A DNA stretch of 64,000 nt from an uncultured Eubacteriales bacterium (lineage in GTDB: Bacteria > Bacillota > Clostridia > Lachnospirales > Lachnospiraceae): NCBI GenBank assembly GCA_900315015.1, contig OMXJ01000001.1, positions 1 through 64,000 of the forward strand, in the 5' to 3' direction. The notes beneath the pieces were generated by a model. It saw only the letters and a list, made by a program, of their open reading frames with translations. It did no database searches and was not told the DNA's origin. The position numbers were made by a program, and so were the translations under genes. Shown piece by piece: positions 8,254 to 17,199 of this stretch. Every line of letters begins with the position of its first letter. The stretch's first letter is position 1.

Positions 8254-9624
8254 ATGAGAATTAAGAGATATGTGGCAATGGCTCTTTGTGCTTCACTAGC
8301 ATTATCTGCCACAGGCTGCGGCAGGGCAGCAGATAATAAGGAGACTACTGCTGCAGAGGCTTTGCCGGCAAATGGAGAGGAAGGAGCCCTGACAAGTGCA
8401 AATGCTGAAAATACACAGGCGCAGCAGGTAACTACAGAGAGCACTTTGGAAAAATCAGAAGAAGAAACTACTTCTACTGAAAAAGGAAAATTTGAATATG
8501 AAATTCCTGAAGTGAGCATTGAGAAAAAAGAGCTTCCAGATGAAGAGGATATCCAGTTTGTGCAGGATCTAAAGCTGGGGTGGAATCTTGGAAATACTTT
8601 TGATGCTGCTGATGTCAGGTCAATAACAGCTGAAAATGAACTTGATTATGAATCAACCTGGAATGGAGTAGTAACTACTCCGGAAATGCTTGATACCATA
8701 AAGGCTGCGGGTTTTGATACAATAAGAATTCCAGTCAGCTGGCACAATCACATGACAGAGGATGACTATGTCATAAGTGAGGTATGGATGGACAGAGTTG
8801 CCGAGGTGGTAGACTGGGCAATAGATGATGGTTTTTATGTCATCATAAATATCCATCATGACAATACCATAGAAGAAAATTCCAATTGCTTCTTTTATCC
8901 ATCAAGTGAATATTATGAGCAGTCAGAAAAGTATGTTACTGCTGTCTGGACTCAGGTTGCAGAGCGTTTTAAGGATTATGATGAGCATCTGATATTCGAA
9001 TCGCTCAATGAGCCTAGATTAGTAGGCACAAGTCTTGAATGGATGATAAATAATAGCGAAATGAGTCTTGACGCAATGGACTGCATTAATAAGCTTAATC
9101 AGGTGTTTGTTGATGTAGTAAGAGCAACGGGCGGAAATAATGCGACAAGATATATTACGGTTCCAGGCTATGCAGCATCATGGGATGCAGCTGTTAATGA
9201 TAATTTTAAGGTGCCAGAAGATACAGTAGAAAATAGGCTTCTTGTTACGGTACATGCCTATATTCCATATTTCTTTGCACTTGCAGATGAGAGCACAAAG
9301 GGCTCTGTTTCTGATTTTGACATAAACAGCTCAGATTCTACCGGAGAAATTGATAGAATGTGCGAAGCTCTTTATGATAAGTTCGTTTCAAAGGGATGCC
9401 CTGTAATAATAGATGAAATGGGTGCAGTTTCAAAAACTGACAATTTCCAGGATAGAATTAACTGGGCAACTTATTATGTAGCAAAAGCAAGAGCTAATGG
9501 AATCACCTGCCTATGGTGGGATAATAATAGCTTTGATAATGGACAGCTTGGATTATTTAACAGAAGATTAAATAAGATTCCGTTTAAATTATTAGTAGAA
9601 GCAATGCTTAAATATTGCGAGTAA
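8254..9624 (+). CDS. GH5 endo-beta-glucanase, predicted lipoprotein
   Basis: A 456-residue exported glycoside hydrolase family 5 enzyme, probably subfamily 4 (beta-1,4-glucan or xyloglucan). The N-terminus is a signal peptide ending in SATGCGRA, a lipobox-like site giving a membrane-anchored lipoprotein (Ala rather than Leu at -3 lowers certainty), then a Glu/Thr-rich linker of about 60 residues. Catalytic domain hallmarks: LGWNLGNTFDA, TIRIPVSWHNH, INIHHDN, FESLNEPR (acid/base Glu) and IIDEMGA (nucleophile Glu), and a C-terminal WWDNN. It is the first of three neighbouring GH5 paralogues. Anchoring at the cell surface would let it cut polymers for uptake nearby. Confidence 0.93.
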   Translation: MRIKRYVAMALCASLALSATGCGRAADNKETTAAEALPANGEEGALTSANAENTQAQQVTTESTLEKSEEETTSTEKGKFEYEIPEVSIEKKELPDEEDIQFVQDLKLGWNLGNTFDAADVRSITAENELDYESTWNGVVTTPEMLDTIKAAGFDTIRIPVSWHNHMTEDDYVISEVWMDRVAEVVDWAIDDGFYVIINIHHDNTIEENSNCFFYPSSEYYEQSEKYVTAVWTQVAERFKDYDEHLIFESLNEPRLVGTSLEWMINNSEMSLDAMDCINKLNQVFVDVVRATGGNNATRYITVPGYAASWDAAVNDNFKVPEDTVENRLLVTVHAYIPYFFALADESTKGSVSDFDINSSDSTGEIDRMCEALYDKFVSKGCPVIIDEMGAVSKTDNFQDRINWATYYVAKARANGITCLWWDNNSFDNGQLGLFNRRLNKIPFKLLVEAMLKYCE

Positions 9625-9694
9625 TTTTGGAAATTAGATTTAGCTAGGACTAACTGTTAAGTAACCAAAAACATAGTTTAGCTAGGAGGAGGAA

Positions 9695-10999
9695 ATGAGA
9701 CTTTCATCATTAGTAAAGAGAGCAGCAGCGTTTGTAATGGCATCTATGCTTTCATTTTCTGCTGTGACAGCTATGCCGGTAGCGGCAGCTCAGAGTACTG
9801 AAACAAATAGTGAAGCAGCAGATTCAGCTTCATCAGAGGCCAAATATGTGATGGGAAAATCTGTAGAAAAGTACAATTTAGAAGGACAGAAGATTCCTGT
9901 AACAGCAGGACAGAAGGTAGTTAATAAAATAAAGGTAGGCTGGAATCTTGGAAATACCTTTGATACTAGCAACTGCAGCTGGCTTTCAAATGAGCTTGAT
10001 TATGAGACAGGCTGGGGAGTTCATAAGACTACTAAGGAGCTTATCTCGTTAGTTAAGGCACAGGGCTTTAATGCAATAAGAATTCCTGTATCGTGGCATA
10101 ATCATGTATCAGGTTCAGATTATAAAATCAGTGATGCATGGCTTAATAGAGTTCAGGAAGTAGTAGATTGGTGTATTGAAGAGGATATGTATGTTATCAT
10201 AAATATTCATCATGATAATGATATTTCATCAAATAGCAAGGCTTTCTTCTATCCATCAAAGCAGTATCTTAATCAGTCGGAAAAGTATGTAAAGGCAATC
10301 TGGAAGCAGATTGCAGTTAAATTTAAGGATTATAGCCAAAAGCTCATATTCGAATCATTAAATGAGCCAAGACTAATCGGAAGCAATTATGAATGGTGGT
10401 TTAATCCAAATGCAGCTGAGTGTCAGGAAGCAGCAGAATGCATTAATGTTCTTAACCAGGATTTCGTAGATGTTGTGCGTGCAACAGGCGGCAAGAATAA
10501 GTACCGTTTCCTTATGGTACCGGGCTACGGCGGATCTGTTGATGGAATAACAAATAAATATTTTGAAGTACCTAAGGATACCGTAAAGCAGCATCTGATT
10601 CTTAACTGCCATAACTATGCACCATACAGTTTTGCACTTCAGAAAATGAATGAAGGCGGCGTTAAGGTATTTAAGACTGATTCAGCTGAAGCAAGAAATA
10701 CAATCCTTGCAATGATGAAGAATCTTTATAATAAGTATGTATCAAAGGGACAGCCTGTAATGATCGATGAGTTCGGTGCCTTCAATAAGGAAAATAATAC
10801 GACCTCAAGAGCAAATCTTGCAAGATATTATATAGCAGCAGGCAAGGCATACGGAATTTCATGCTTCTGGTGGGACAATGAGGGGTTCTCAGCATCAGGA
10901 AATGAAGAATCTTTTGGACTTTTTGATAGAAAGAATCTTACTGTAAAGTTCCCTAAGATTGTTAAGGGACTTAAGCAGTATGCTAAGGTATTAAAATAA
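9695..10999 (+). CDS. GH5 endo-beta-glucanase, secreted
   Basis: A 434-residue paralogue of the preceding enzyme with a classical signal peptide (LVKRAAAFVMASMLSFSAVT, cleavage likely near AVTAMPVAAAQS) and no lipobox, so it is predicted to be released. Same GH5 landmarks: VGWNLGNTFDT, IRIPVSWHNHVSG, INIHHDND, FESLNEPR (acid/base) and MIDEFGA (nucleophile), with CFWWDNE near the end. No carbohydrate-binding module or dockerin follows the catalytic domain. It begins 70 nt after the lipoprotein enzyme behind AGGAGGAGG and is probably in the same transcript. The close resemblance indicates local duplication. Confidence 0.93.
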   Translation: MRLSSLVKRAAAFVMASMLSFSAVTAMPVAAAQSTETNSEAADSASSEAKYVMGKSVEKYNLEGQKIPVTAGQKVVNKIKVGWNLGNTFDTSNCSWLSNELDYETGWGVHKTTKELISLVKAQGFNAIRIPVSWHNHVSGSDYKISDAWLNRVQEVVDWCIEEDMYVIINIHHDNDISSNSKAFFYPSKQYLNQSEKYVKAIWKQIAVKFKDYSQKLIFESLNEPRLIGSNYEWWFNPNAAECQEAAECINVLNQDFVDVVRATGGKNKYRFLMVPGYGGSVDGITNKYFEVPKDTVKQHLILNCHNYAPYSFALQKMNEGGVKVFKTDSAEARNTILAMMKNLYNKYVSKGQPVMIDEFGAFNKENNTTSRANLARYYIAAGKAYGISCFWWDNEGFSASGNEESFGLFDRKNLTVKFPKIVKGLKQYAKVLK

Positions 11000-11010
11000 T
11001 CAGGTGAGCT

Positions 11011-11070
11011 GCTCATAAATTAAGCGCACCGCTCATAAATTAAGCGCACTGCTCATAAATTAAGCGCACC
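11011..11070 (+). repeat. 20-nt tandem repeat, 3 copies
   Basis: Unit GCTCATAAATTAAGCGCACC, at 11011-11030, 11031-11050 and 11051-11070, near-perfect. It lies just after the second GH5 stop codon and before that operon's terminator. Confidence 0.9.
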
Positions 11071-11154
11071 GATAAAGCAGAAAATTTCTTTCAATAAGTA
11101 TAGTAATTAAATAATAATTATCACGATTGTATTAAATTGCTAAATAAGATAATA

Positions 11155-11194
11155 TAAGACCATGAGCCATAGGGTTCATGGTCTTAAATTTTTT
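11155..11194 (+). terminator. Rho-independent terminator after second GH5
   Basis: AAGACCATGA (11156-11165) pairs with TCATGGTCTT (11176-11185), followed shortly by six T. It separates the exported pair of GH5 genes from the third one. Confidence 0.85.
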
Positions 11195-11243
11195 GCAGGA
11201 AGTTTACTGTAAAAGCAGGGAATAGGCCTTAAAAGCAAGAAGC

Positions 11244-11345
11244 AGGTAGTAAAAATAGTTGGCAAAATTAGATAGCAAAAGTAGGCAGCAAAATCAGGTA
11301 ACAAAAGTAGGTAGTAAAATTAGGTAGTAAAAGTAGGTAAAAAAC
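11244..11345 (+). repeat. Degenerate 13-nt tandem array
   Basis: About seven imperfect copies of a unit close to AGGTAGTAAAANT. It fills most of the spacer upstream of the third GH5 gene; the remaining 11346-11440 is purine-rich with no reading frame and no clear promoter. Confidence 0.75.
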
Positions 11346-11452
11346 AAGATGTAGGCAAAAGAATGCAAGAAGTAAGATGTAATAATCTGAAGAAGAAAGT
11401 ATAATTAAAAGTGGTAAAAAGGCAACAAAAAATTTAAAAAAAGGAGAAATGT

Positions 11453-12577
11453 ATGGGAAAGGAATTAAAGGTACCGGTACTTGAATTTAAGAAAAAGGAG
11501 CTGGTTGAAAATGAGGCAATGGCCTTTGTAAGAGAGATGAAGATCGGCTGGAATGTCGGAAATTCACTTGATGCCGTTGCTAGAAGCATGCCGGAAAAAG
11601 AAACAGATACAGAAACCGCATGGCACAATCCGTTAATAACTAAAGAACTGATAAAGGCAGTGAAGGATGCAGGCTTTAAAACCATAAGAATACCAGTGTC
11701 CTGGCATCAGCATGTATCAGGAGAGGATTTTATAGTAAGCAGGGCCTGGATGAAAAGAATAAGAGAGGTGGTAGATTACTGCATAGACCTTGATTTAAAA
11801 ACAATCCTGAATACTCATCATGATATAAATAAAGAATTCATCTATCCGGATAATGAGCATACAGCAAACGCGGAGCGCTTTGTTGCCTGTGTCTGGAAGC
11901 AGATAGCTGAAGAATTTAAGGAATATGATGATACACTTTTATTCGAGTCGCTTAATGAGCCTCGTCTTGCAGGCACGCCTCTAGAATGGGAGACTGATTA
12001 TACAATAAAGGAAGTAAGAGAGGCTGTTAGAAATATAAATGCAATGAATCAGGCCTTTGTAAATAGCGTAAGAGAGGCAGGAGGAAAGAATAGGGAAAGA
12101 TACCTTGTAGTTACAGGTTATGCCGATGCAGTAGAGGGCGTTCTGACAGAAGACTTTGAAATGCCAAAGGACACCGTAGAAAATAGACTGATCCTCAATA
12201 TTCATATGTATAGACCTGTAAGATTTGCCTTCGATGAGGAATTTAGAGAAAATAAGACTGATAAGTTCGAAATAGATGACCCGGAATCCATAGAGCCTAT
12301 AAATGATGTAATAGATAAGGCTTATGAGAAGTTTGTTACTAAGGGAATACCAGTAATCATAGATGAAATGGGTGCTGTTGATAAAAATGACAATACTCAG
12401 TCGAGAATAAATTATAATGCGTATCATGCAGCTATTGCAAAGAGTGCAGGAATGATGAACTGTTACTGGGATAATGGAAGTGTAGATAGAAAAGCAGATT
12501 CTTTTGCGCTTTTTGATAGAAAGACAGCGAAGGTACTGTATCCGGAAATAATAGAAGCACTTATAGTGAATTCGTAA
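11453..12577 (+). CDS. GH5 endo-beta-glucanase without signal peptide
   Basis: A 374-residue third GH5 paralogue. ATG 11453 follows AAAAAAGGAGAAATGT and the protein opens directly with a charged stretch (MGKELKVPVLEFKKKELVE), so it looks cytoplasmic. Catalytic features are kept: IGWNVGNSLDA, IRIPVSWHQH, LNTHHD, FESLNEPR (acid/base), IIDEMGA (nucleophile) and a terminal NCYWDNG. It sits downstream of a terminator and a tandem array, so it is expressed separately. It may act on imported oligosaccharides, be released by lysis or a non-classical route, or have lost its leader; no in-frame signal peptide is seen just upstream. Confidence 0.9.
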   Translation: MGKELKVPVLEFKKKELVENEAMAFVREMKIGWNVGNSLDAVARSMPEKETDTETAWHNPLITKELIKAVKDAGFKTIRIPVSWHQHVSGEDFIVSRAWMKRIREVVDYCIDLDLKTILNTHHDINKEFIYPDNEHTANAERFVACVWKQIAEEFKEYDDTLLFESLNEPRLAGTPLEWETDYTIKEVREAVRNINAMNQAFVNSVREAGGKNRERYLVVTGYADAVEGVLTEDFEMPKDTVENRLILNIHMYRPVRFAFDEEFRENKTDKFEIDDPESIEPINDVIDKAYEKFVTKGIPVIIDEMGAVDKNDNTQSRINYNAYHAAIAKSAGMMNCYWDNGSVDRKADSFALFDRKTAKVLYPEIIEALIVNS

Positions 12578-12696
12578 GATTGGTTTATATATTTATACAT
12601 ATCCTCTTTTATAATAATGCCGAAAAGCACGCGTAAAGGTCTGAAATCTTGTAAATTTTATATGGCAGAAAAACACGTGCAAAAAAGATGAAGTTC

Positions 12697-12705
12697 TGCT
12701 ATAAT
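12697..12705 (+). promoter_or_regulatory. Extended -10 promoter for the HD phosphohydrolase
   Basis: TGCTATAAT at 12697-12705 is an extended -10; no good -35 is visible 17 nt upstream, as is common for extended -10 promoters. Confidence 0.55.
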
Positions 12706-12763
12706 AAGATGAAAAAGGAACGAAAAAAGAAGCGAAAAAGAGGCGAAAAGAGGTAGTATATAA

Positions 12764-13351
12764 ATGGGAACTAATTTTTTTGCAATGATTTCAAGAATGA
12801 AATATATTGAGAGATGGGCGCTTATGCGTAATTCTATACACGAAAATATCGCAGAGCATTCCCTTGAGGTTGCGATGATAGCGCATGCGCTCTGTCTTAT
12901 CGGAAATAAAAGGCTTGGAAAGAATTATAATGCAGAGCATGCAGCTGTAATAGCTCTATATCACGATGCACCGGAAATCATCACAGGTGATATGCCAACG
13001 CCGGTAAAATATTTTAATAAGGAAATCAGAAGCAGCTTTGGAGAAATAGAAGATGCGGCTTCCGAAAAGCTGCTCGCAATGCTTCCGGAGGATTTAAGTG
13101 AAGAATATAGAAAGCTGTTTTTTGAAGAGGGAACGAAAGAAGATAAAAACTTACGAAAAATTGTAAAGGCAGCAGATAAGATATCAGCCCTAATTAAGTG
13201 CATAGAAGAGAGCAAGACAGGAAATCTAGAGTTTGTAAAGGCAAAGGAAAGTACTGAAAAAGCTATAGAAGAAATGCATTTAGAGGAAGCAGATATTTTT
13301 TTAAAAGAATGCATACCCTCTTATCAGCTGACATTAGATCAGCTTAGTTAA
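12764..13351 (+). CDS. YfbR-like HD-domain 5'-nucleotidase
   Basis: A 195-residue cytoplasmic HD-superfamily phosphohydrolase. It matches YfbR (5'-deoxynucleotidase): opening FFAMISRMKYIERWALMRN, metal-binding ENIAEHSLEVAMIAH, and YHDAPEIITGDMPTPVKYF, which has the paired His-Asp and the substrate-proximal Asp. Family role: dephosphorylation of deoxynucleoside 5'-monophosphates, balancing dNTP pools. Length is typical. It lies 33 nt before the YhaM-like HD nuclease on the same strand; two HD-domain nucleic-acid/nucleotide enzymes in tandem suggest a shared turnover role, but that is inference. Confidence 0.9.
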   Translation: MGTNFFAMISRMKYIERWALMRNSIHENIAEHSLEVAMIAHALCLIGNKRLGKNYNAEHAAVIALYHDAPEIITGDMPTPVKYFNKEIRSSFGEIEDAASEKLLAMLPEDLSEEYRKLFFEEGTKEDKNLRKIVKAADKISALIKCIEESKTGNLEFVKAKESTEKAIEEMHLEEADIFLKECIPSYQLTLDQLS

Positions 13352-13384
13352 AAACACTTGAAAAGCATCGAAGGGAGCCTTATT

Positions 13385-14374
13385 ATGGCTGAAATAATTA
13401 ATATTAATAAATTAAAGGATGGAGATACCGGAAGGGGGTATCTTTTTCTTACCAAAATAGAAGAAAAGGTTACTGCGGCTGGGTCTGTTTACTGCGTACT
13501 TACACTTCAGGATGGAAACTGCAGTATTCAGGCTAATAAATGGTCTGTAGCAAAGGCGGATTTACGTCTTACTGAGAATAGCATTGTAGGATTAAAGCTT
13601 AATGTAGGTACTTATAAAGGGGCGCTTTCTTATAAAGTCGAGGAAGCAGTCCTGGCCGATCCGAATAAATGTCCTTATAAAGAAGCAGATTTTAGAATAG
13701 GAGCTCCACTTGATGAAAATAAAATGTATGAGGGCATATTGAAATATGTTGCAGATACTGTAAATGGTGAAATAAAAGGTACTTTAGCTGAATTAACTCA
13801 TAATATATATGAGAATAATAAGGAAAAGCTTCTTTATTGGTCAGCTGCGCAGGGGATTCATCATAATTTCTATGGCGGACTTTTATATCATACCTATAGA
13901 ATGGTAAAGCAGGCAGTTATGCTTTCAGAGCTCTATCCAAGTCTTAATGCAGAGCTTTTGGTTTCAGCGACAGCTCTTCATGACATAGGTAAGCTAAAGG
14001 AGATAGATACTGATGCAATGGGGAATTCAGACTATAGCATTGATGGACAGCTCTTTGGACATTCTCTCATTGGAATAGAAATGGTAGATGAGGAGTGTAA
14101 AAATGGAGAATATGATGGAGAAATGATAAAGTGCCTTAAGCACTGCATATCAGCTCATCATGGCAATTTGGAATGGGGCGCCATTACGCTTCCACATATT
14201 GAAGAAGCGGCGGTTCTTCATTATATAGATATGATAGATAGCCGTGTTCAGCAGTATGAAAATATAGAAAAAGACATGGAGGCTGGAACGATATCAGAAA
14301 AGAAGGTATTCGGTCTTGAAAATATAAAGGTCTATAAGCCATCTTTTAGAGGACTTTTAAAAATAGATTATTAA
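13385..14374 (+). CDS. yhaM: YhaM-like 3'-5' exoribonuclease (OB fold plus HD)
   Basis: A 329-residue protein. I chose ATG 13385 because AAGGGAG lies just upstream; an in-frame TTG at 13358 has no ribosome site. The first about 110 residues form an OB-fold nucleic-acid-binding domain (VYCVLTLQDGNCSIQANKWS), followed by an HD phosphohydrolase domain with GIHHNFYGGLLYHTYRM, ALHDIGKLKEI and CISAHHGNLEWG as metal ligands. This matches the YhaM/CBF1 family, which degrades RNA or DNA 3' ends with divalent metal. It directly follows the YfbR-like gene and is probably co-transcribed. Confidence 0.9.
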   Translation: MAEIININKLKDGDTGRGYLFLTKIEEKVTAAGSVYCVLTLQDGNCSIQANKWSVAKADLRLTENSIVGLKLNVGTYKGALSYKVEEAVLADPNKCPYKEADFRIGAPLDENKMYEGILKYVADTVNGEIKGTLAELTHNIYENNKEKLLYWSAAQGIHHNFYGGLLYHTYRMVKQAVMLSELYPSLNAELLVSATALHDIGKLKEIDTDAMGNSDYSIDGQLFGHSLIGIEMVDEECKNGEYDGEMIKCLKHCISAHHGNLEWGAITLPHIEEAAVLHYIDMIDSRVQQYENIEKDMEAGTISEKKVFGLENIKVYKPSFRGLLKIDY

Positions 14375-14441
14375 TTGAAAAAATCTTTACATATCTTAAA
14401 TTTGTAATGCTTTTTAAAATATAGAAGGGAAGGTCCTTGGA

Positions 14442-15998
14442 ATGAAAAATTTGCTAAAGAAGAGTCTATCATTTTTACTTGTACTCACCTTGATAATAAG
14501 CCTTACAGGAGCGACATCGGTTCAGGCGGCTACAAAAATAAAGCTCAGTGCTTCAAAGAAGACGCTTTATGTTGGTAAATCCTTTACCTTAAGGCTTACT
14601 GGTACGACTAAAAAGGTCACATGGTCATCCTCAAAGAAATCTGTAGCGACCGTTACTTCAAAGGGGAAGGTTACTGCAAAAAAGGCCGGAAAAGCGACCA
14701 TTACAGCAAAGGTGGGAAGTAAGAAATATACCTGCGTTGTCACTGTAAAAAAGAAGGTAGCAGTTAAGTCTGTTACAGTTTCTTTTGTATCGCAGGATGG
14801 AACTAAAAAGATAGAAACTAGTACGGATAAGTATTATCCTATGAATAAGGGATATTCATCAGCACTAGGAGCAACAGTGCTTCCATCAAATGCAACCAGC
14901 AAAAAGGTTACCTGGACCAGCTCAGATCCATCTGTAGTAGAAGTAAGTGAAGATGGAAAGCTCAAGGCATTAGAATTAGGAACAGCTACCATTACTGCAA
15001 AGGCAGGAAGTAAAAAGGGCACTGTAAATATTACAGTAAGAGACCCGGGGGTAAAGAGCAATTCATCCCTTATAAGTAAGCTGGCTCCTTCATCTGAAGA
15101 AGGAAAAGGGGCTGAAGCTGAAAAGACAGCTGGTGAGAATGCAAAGAGTGATGAAGAAATGCCTGCAAAGTACGGAGAAGGTGATGGTTCAAGCGGAAAG
15201 GCAAAGGAAAATGAATATTATGTATATCAGGGACAGTGCCTTCCATTAATGATAGGAAATCAGGGCTATGGACTTAGTTACAAGCTTTCAAATTCAGAGG
15301 CGATTTCAGCAGCCTGGGGAGATGACTGGAGTGCAGACAAGGATTACCGCTACGATTACATAAATGTATATGCGGGAAAGACCGGTGATGCAGTGCTTAC
15401 CATTATTGATTCAAATGACGAAAAGGTAAAGTTGGTCATCAATATCCATGTACTAAGAAATGTAGTTTCTAATACCGAAATAAATGTAGATTGTGAAGAT
15501 ACAGTGCATCTTAAAGGCGGTGAAGAAATCGTAGTAAAGGTCACAACCGATAAGGGCGCAAGCATCAGGCTTGATTCAGATAATTTTGATATATTAGGAA
15601 TTACGGAAGGCGCCGCAGAGGGCAAGAGCATCTCTTTTACAATAAAGGGATTAGGAAATGGAGAAGCTTATTTAGATATAATCGACTATGAAAATCCAGA
15701 GGTCAAAAAGAGGATTAATTTCGTAGTAGAAGATTATATAGAAGTAGAGGGCGGAAATGTAATTACAGTTCCTATCGCAGAAAGCAGGAGTGTTACTATA
15801 AAGGCAGGAAGCGGAAGCGCAATCTTGTGCGAGGCCTCTGCAGCAGGAATAGTCTATCCAAAGTTCGGTTCGTGGCAGGATGGAAATAAGCTTACTTTAT
15901 CAGTTATGGGCGTACAGGAAGGCACAGTAAATCTTAGTGTGTTCTATAAAGATCACCCGGAAATAAGACAGGTGATCACTGTAATTGTTACAAAGTAA
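14442..15998 (+). CDS. Secreted Big_2 (Ig-like) surface protein
   Basis: A 518-residue exported protein. It has a signal peptide (hydrophobic core LSFLLVLTLIISLTG, cleavage near VQAAT) and then two bacterial Ig-like group 2 domains: the first around residues 30-105, with VTWSSSKKSVATVTSKGKV, and the second around 115-200, with VTWTSSDPSVVEVSEDGKL. A Glu/Lys/Ser-rich linker and a larger beta-rich C-terminal half follow without a recognised domain. There is no LPxTG motif, transmembrane tail or lipobox, so retention may be through charge or partner binding. Such modules usually serve adhesion or spacing on the cell surface. Confidence 0.85.
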   Translation: MKNLLKKSLSFLLVLTLIISLTGATSVQAATKIKLSASKKTLYVGKSFTLRLTGTTKKVTWSSSKKSVATVTSKGKVTAKKAGKATITAKVGSKKYTCVVTVKKKVAVKSVTVSFVSQDGTKKIETSTDKYYPMNKGYSSALGATVLPSNATSKKVTWTSSDPSVVEVSEDGKLKALELGTATITAKAGSKKGTVNITVRDPGVKSNSSLISKLAPSSEEGKGAEAEKTAGENAKSDEEMPAKYGEGDGSSGKAKENEYYVYQGQCLPLMIGNQGYGLSYKLSNSEAISAAWGDDWSADKDYRYDYINVYAGKTGDAVLTIIDSNDEKVKLVINIHVLRNVVSNTEINVDCEDTVHLKGGEEIVVKVTTDKGASIRLDSDNFDILGITEGAAEGKSISFTIKGLGNGEAYLDIIDYENPEVKKRINFVVEDYIEVEGGNVITVPIAESRSVTIKAGSGSAILCEASAAGIVYPKFGSWQDGNKLTLSVMGVQEGTVNLSVFYKDHPEIRQVITVIVTK

Positions 15999-16175
15999 GA
16001 AAGAATTCTAGTATTACTGCTTAATTGTTACAAAGAAAAAAATAAACCAGCTTTGCTGCTTTCTTCTAAGTGAGGGAAGCAGCGGGGCAGTAAATAGAAA
16101 AAAGTAAAATTAATTAAATGGCAGAAAAAAGCAAAGTCAGGTGCGTAAAAAATTAAAACGGCGCTAAAAAAATGC

Positions 16176-16204
16176 TTGACATTTGAAAAAAATGGTGGTA
16201 TCAT
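16176..16204 (+). promoter_or_regulatory. Promoter of the infC-rpmI-rplT operon
   Basis: TTGACA (16176-16181), a 17-nt spacer and TATCAT (16199-16204); start near 16211. It leads into a long structured leader of about 200 nt. Confidence 0.85.
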
Positions 16205-16210
16205 ATTTTA

Positions 16211-16418
16211 GTCGTGTGCAGGAAACAGTTCTATGCACATACTTTGAAACAAGCAGAGCATTCACTCTCACCTCAAACAATTACGTGAAGAGGTCTATAA
16301 AAACTTAATATCAGAATAATTATCTTCTAACTGATTGATTAAAATCTGGTATGGTTTTACGGCGAGTGGGTTGCTTTGTAGCGATCCATTTTTTTTGCTT
16401 ATTCAGGAGGACAAAACT
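16211..16418 (+). ncRNA. infC/L20 autoregulatory leader RNA
   Basis: A leader of about 210 nt between promoter and infC. Visible structures are a TGTGCA/TGCACA hairpin (16215-16239), an ACCTC...GAGGT pairing around 16271-16293, and a terminator hairpin just before infC. In Firmicutes the infC-rpmI-rplT leader binds ribosomal protein L20, which promotes premature termination when L20 is in excess. The position, length and terminator fit that model; the L20-binding structure was not modelled. Confidence 0.75.
16367..16396 (+). terminator. Attenuator in the infC leader
   Basis: TGGGTTGCT (16367-16375) pairs with AGCGATCCA (16380-16388) allowing two G-U pairs, followed by eight T. It ends eight bases before the AGGAGG of infC, a classical attenuation layout. 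Confidence 0.8.
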
Positions 16419-16928
16419 ATTAGCGAGGTTGCAATTAACGAACAGATCAGGGACAAGGAAATACGTCTCATTGGCGAGCATGGCGAACAGCTTGGCATTA
16501 TGAGTGCCAAAGAAGCATACTTCAAGGCACAGGATGCAGGGCTTGACTTAATAAAGATCGCCCCAACGGCAAAGCCACCAGTATGTAAGATTGCGGATTA
16601 CGGAAAATATAAGTACGAACAGCTCCGCAGAGAAAAAGAAGCTAAAAAGCGTCAAAAGGAAATCGAGGTCAAGGAACTTAGGCTTTCACCTAATATTGAC
16701 GACAACGATCTCAACACAAAGGCCAATCAGGCTAAGAAATTCCTTTCAAAAGGAGATAAACTTAAGGTTTCTCTTCGTTTTAGAGGAAGAGAAATGGCTC
16801 ATGTAGGGTCAAATTCACAGGTGCTTGATAAGTTCATAGAGCTAGTAGCAGATGTTGGTGTTATTGAAAAGGCACCTAAGCTCGAAGGCAGAAATATGAG
16901 CGTAACAATTGCTCCAAAGAAAAATTAA
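16419..16928 (+). CDS. infC: Translation initiation factor IF-3, AUU start
   Basis: IF-3, which binds the 30S subunit and enforces start-codon fidelity. I place the start at ATT 16419 (169 residues): CAGGAGG ends at 16410 with an 8-nt spacing, and the protein then begins ISEVAINEQIRDKEIRL, matching the family N-terminus. A longer in-frame reading from 16335 would run through the attenuator and is not credible. AUU starts are known for infC in E. coli and Geobacillus, where IF-3 represses its own translation from the poor codon. The N-terminal domain includes KEAYFKAQDAGLDLI and the C-terminal domain FRGREMAH. First gene of infC-rpmI-rplT. Confidence 0.95.
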   Translation: MSEVAINEQIRDKEIRLIGEHGEQLGIMSAKEAYFKAQDAGLDLIKIAPTAKPPVCKIADYGKYKYEQLRREKEAKKRQKEIEVKELRLSPNIDDNDLNTKANQAKKFLSKGDKLKVSLRFRGREMAHVGSNSQVLDKFIELVADVGVIEKAPKLEGRNMSVTIAPKKN

Positions 16929-16956
16929 AAAGGAAAGTTAAACAGGAGGGTTCATC

Positions 16957-17154
16957 ATGCCGAAGTTAAAGACAAACAAATCAGCAAAGAAGCGTTTCTC
17001 CATTACAGGAACAGGAAAGCTTAAGAGAATGAAGGCTGGAAAGCAGCATATTCTTACAAAGAAGTCTACAAAGATGAAGAGAAACATGAGAAGAGCTACA
17101 ATGACAGACAAGACATTCGAAGCAAATATGCACAAGATTTTACCATACCTGTAA
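16957..17154 (+). CDS. rpmI: 50S ribosomal protein L35
   Basis: A 65-residue basic protein of normal length for L35, with the family pattern [20 protein letters not shown] and [15 protein letters not shown]. It is a structural component of the large subunit. It lies 28 nt after infC and 45 nt before rplT behind AGGAGGG, the standard operon order in bacteria. Confidence 0.97.
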   Translation: MPKLKTNKSAKKRFSITGTGKLKRMKAGKQHILTKKSTKMKRNMRRATMTDKTFEANMHKILPYL

Positions 17155-17199
17155 TCTCACATTAGCAGGCAGATTGTAACTATTTAGGAGGAAAGTAAA

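Noticed and set aside
11981..12427. 148-codon open frame on the minus strand inside the third GH5
   Set aside because: It is a shadow of the GH5 coding frame; composition is Ile/Tyr/Ser-rich, with no ribosome site.
16335..16418. N-terminal extension of infC
   Set aside because: It would translate the attenuator hairpin; the AUU start with AGGAGG fits the IF-3 family.
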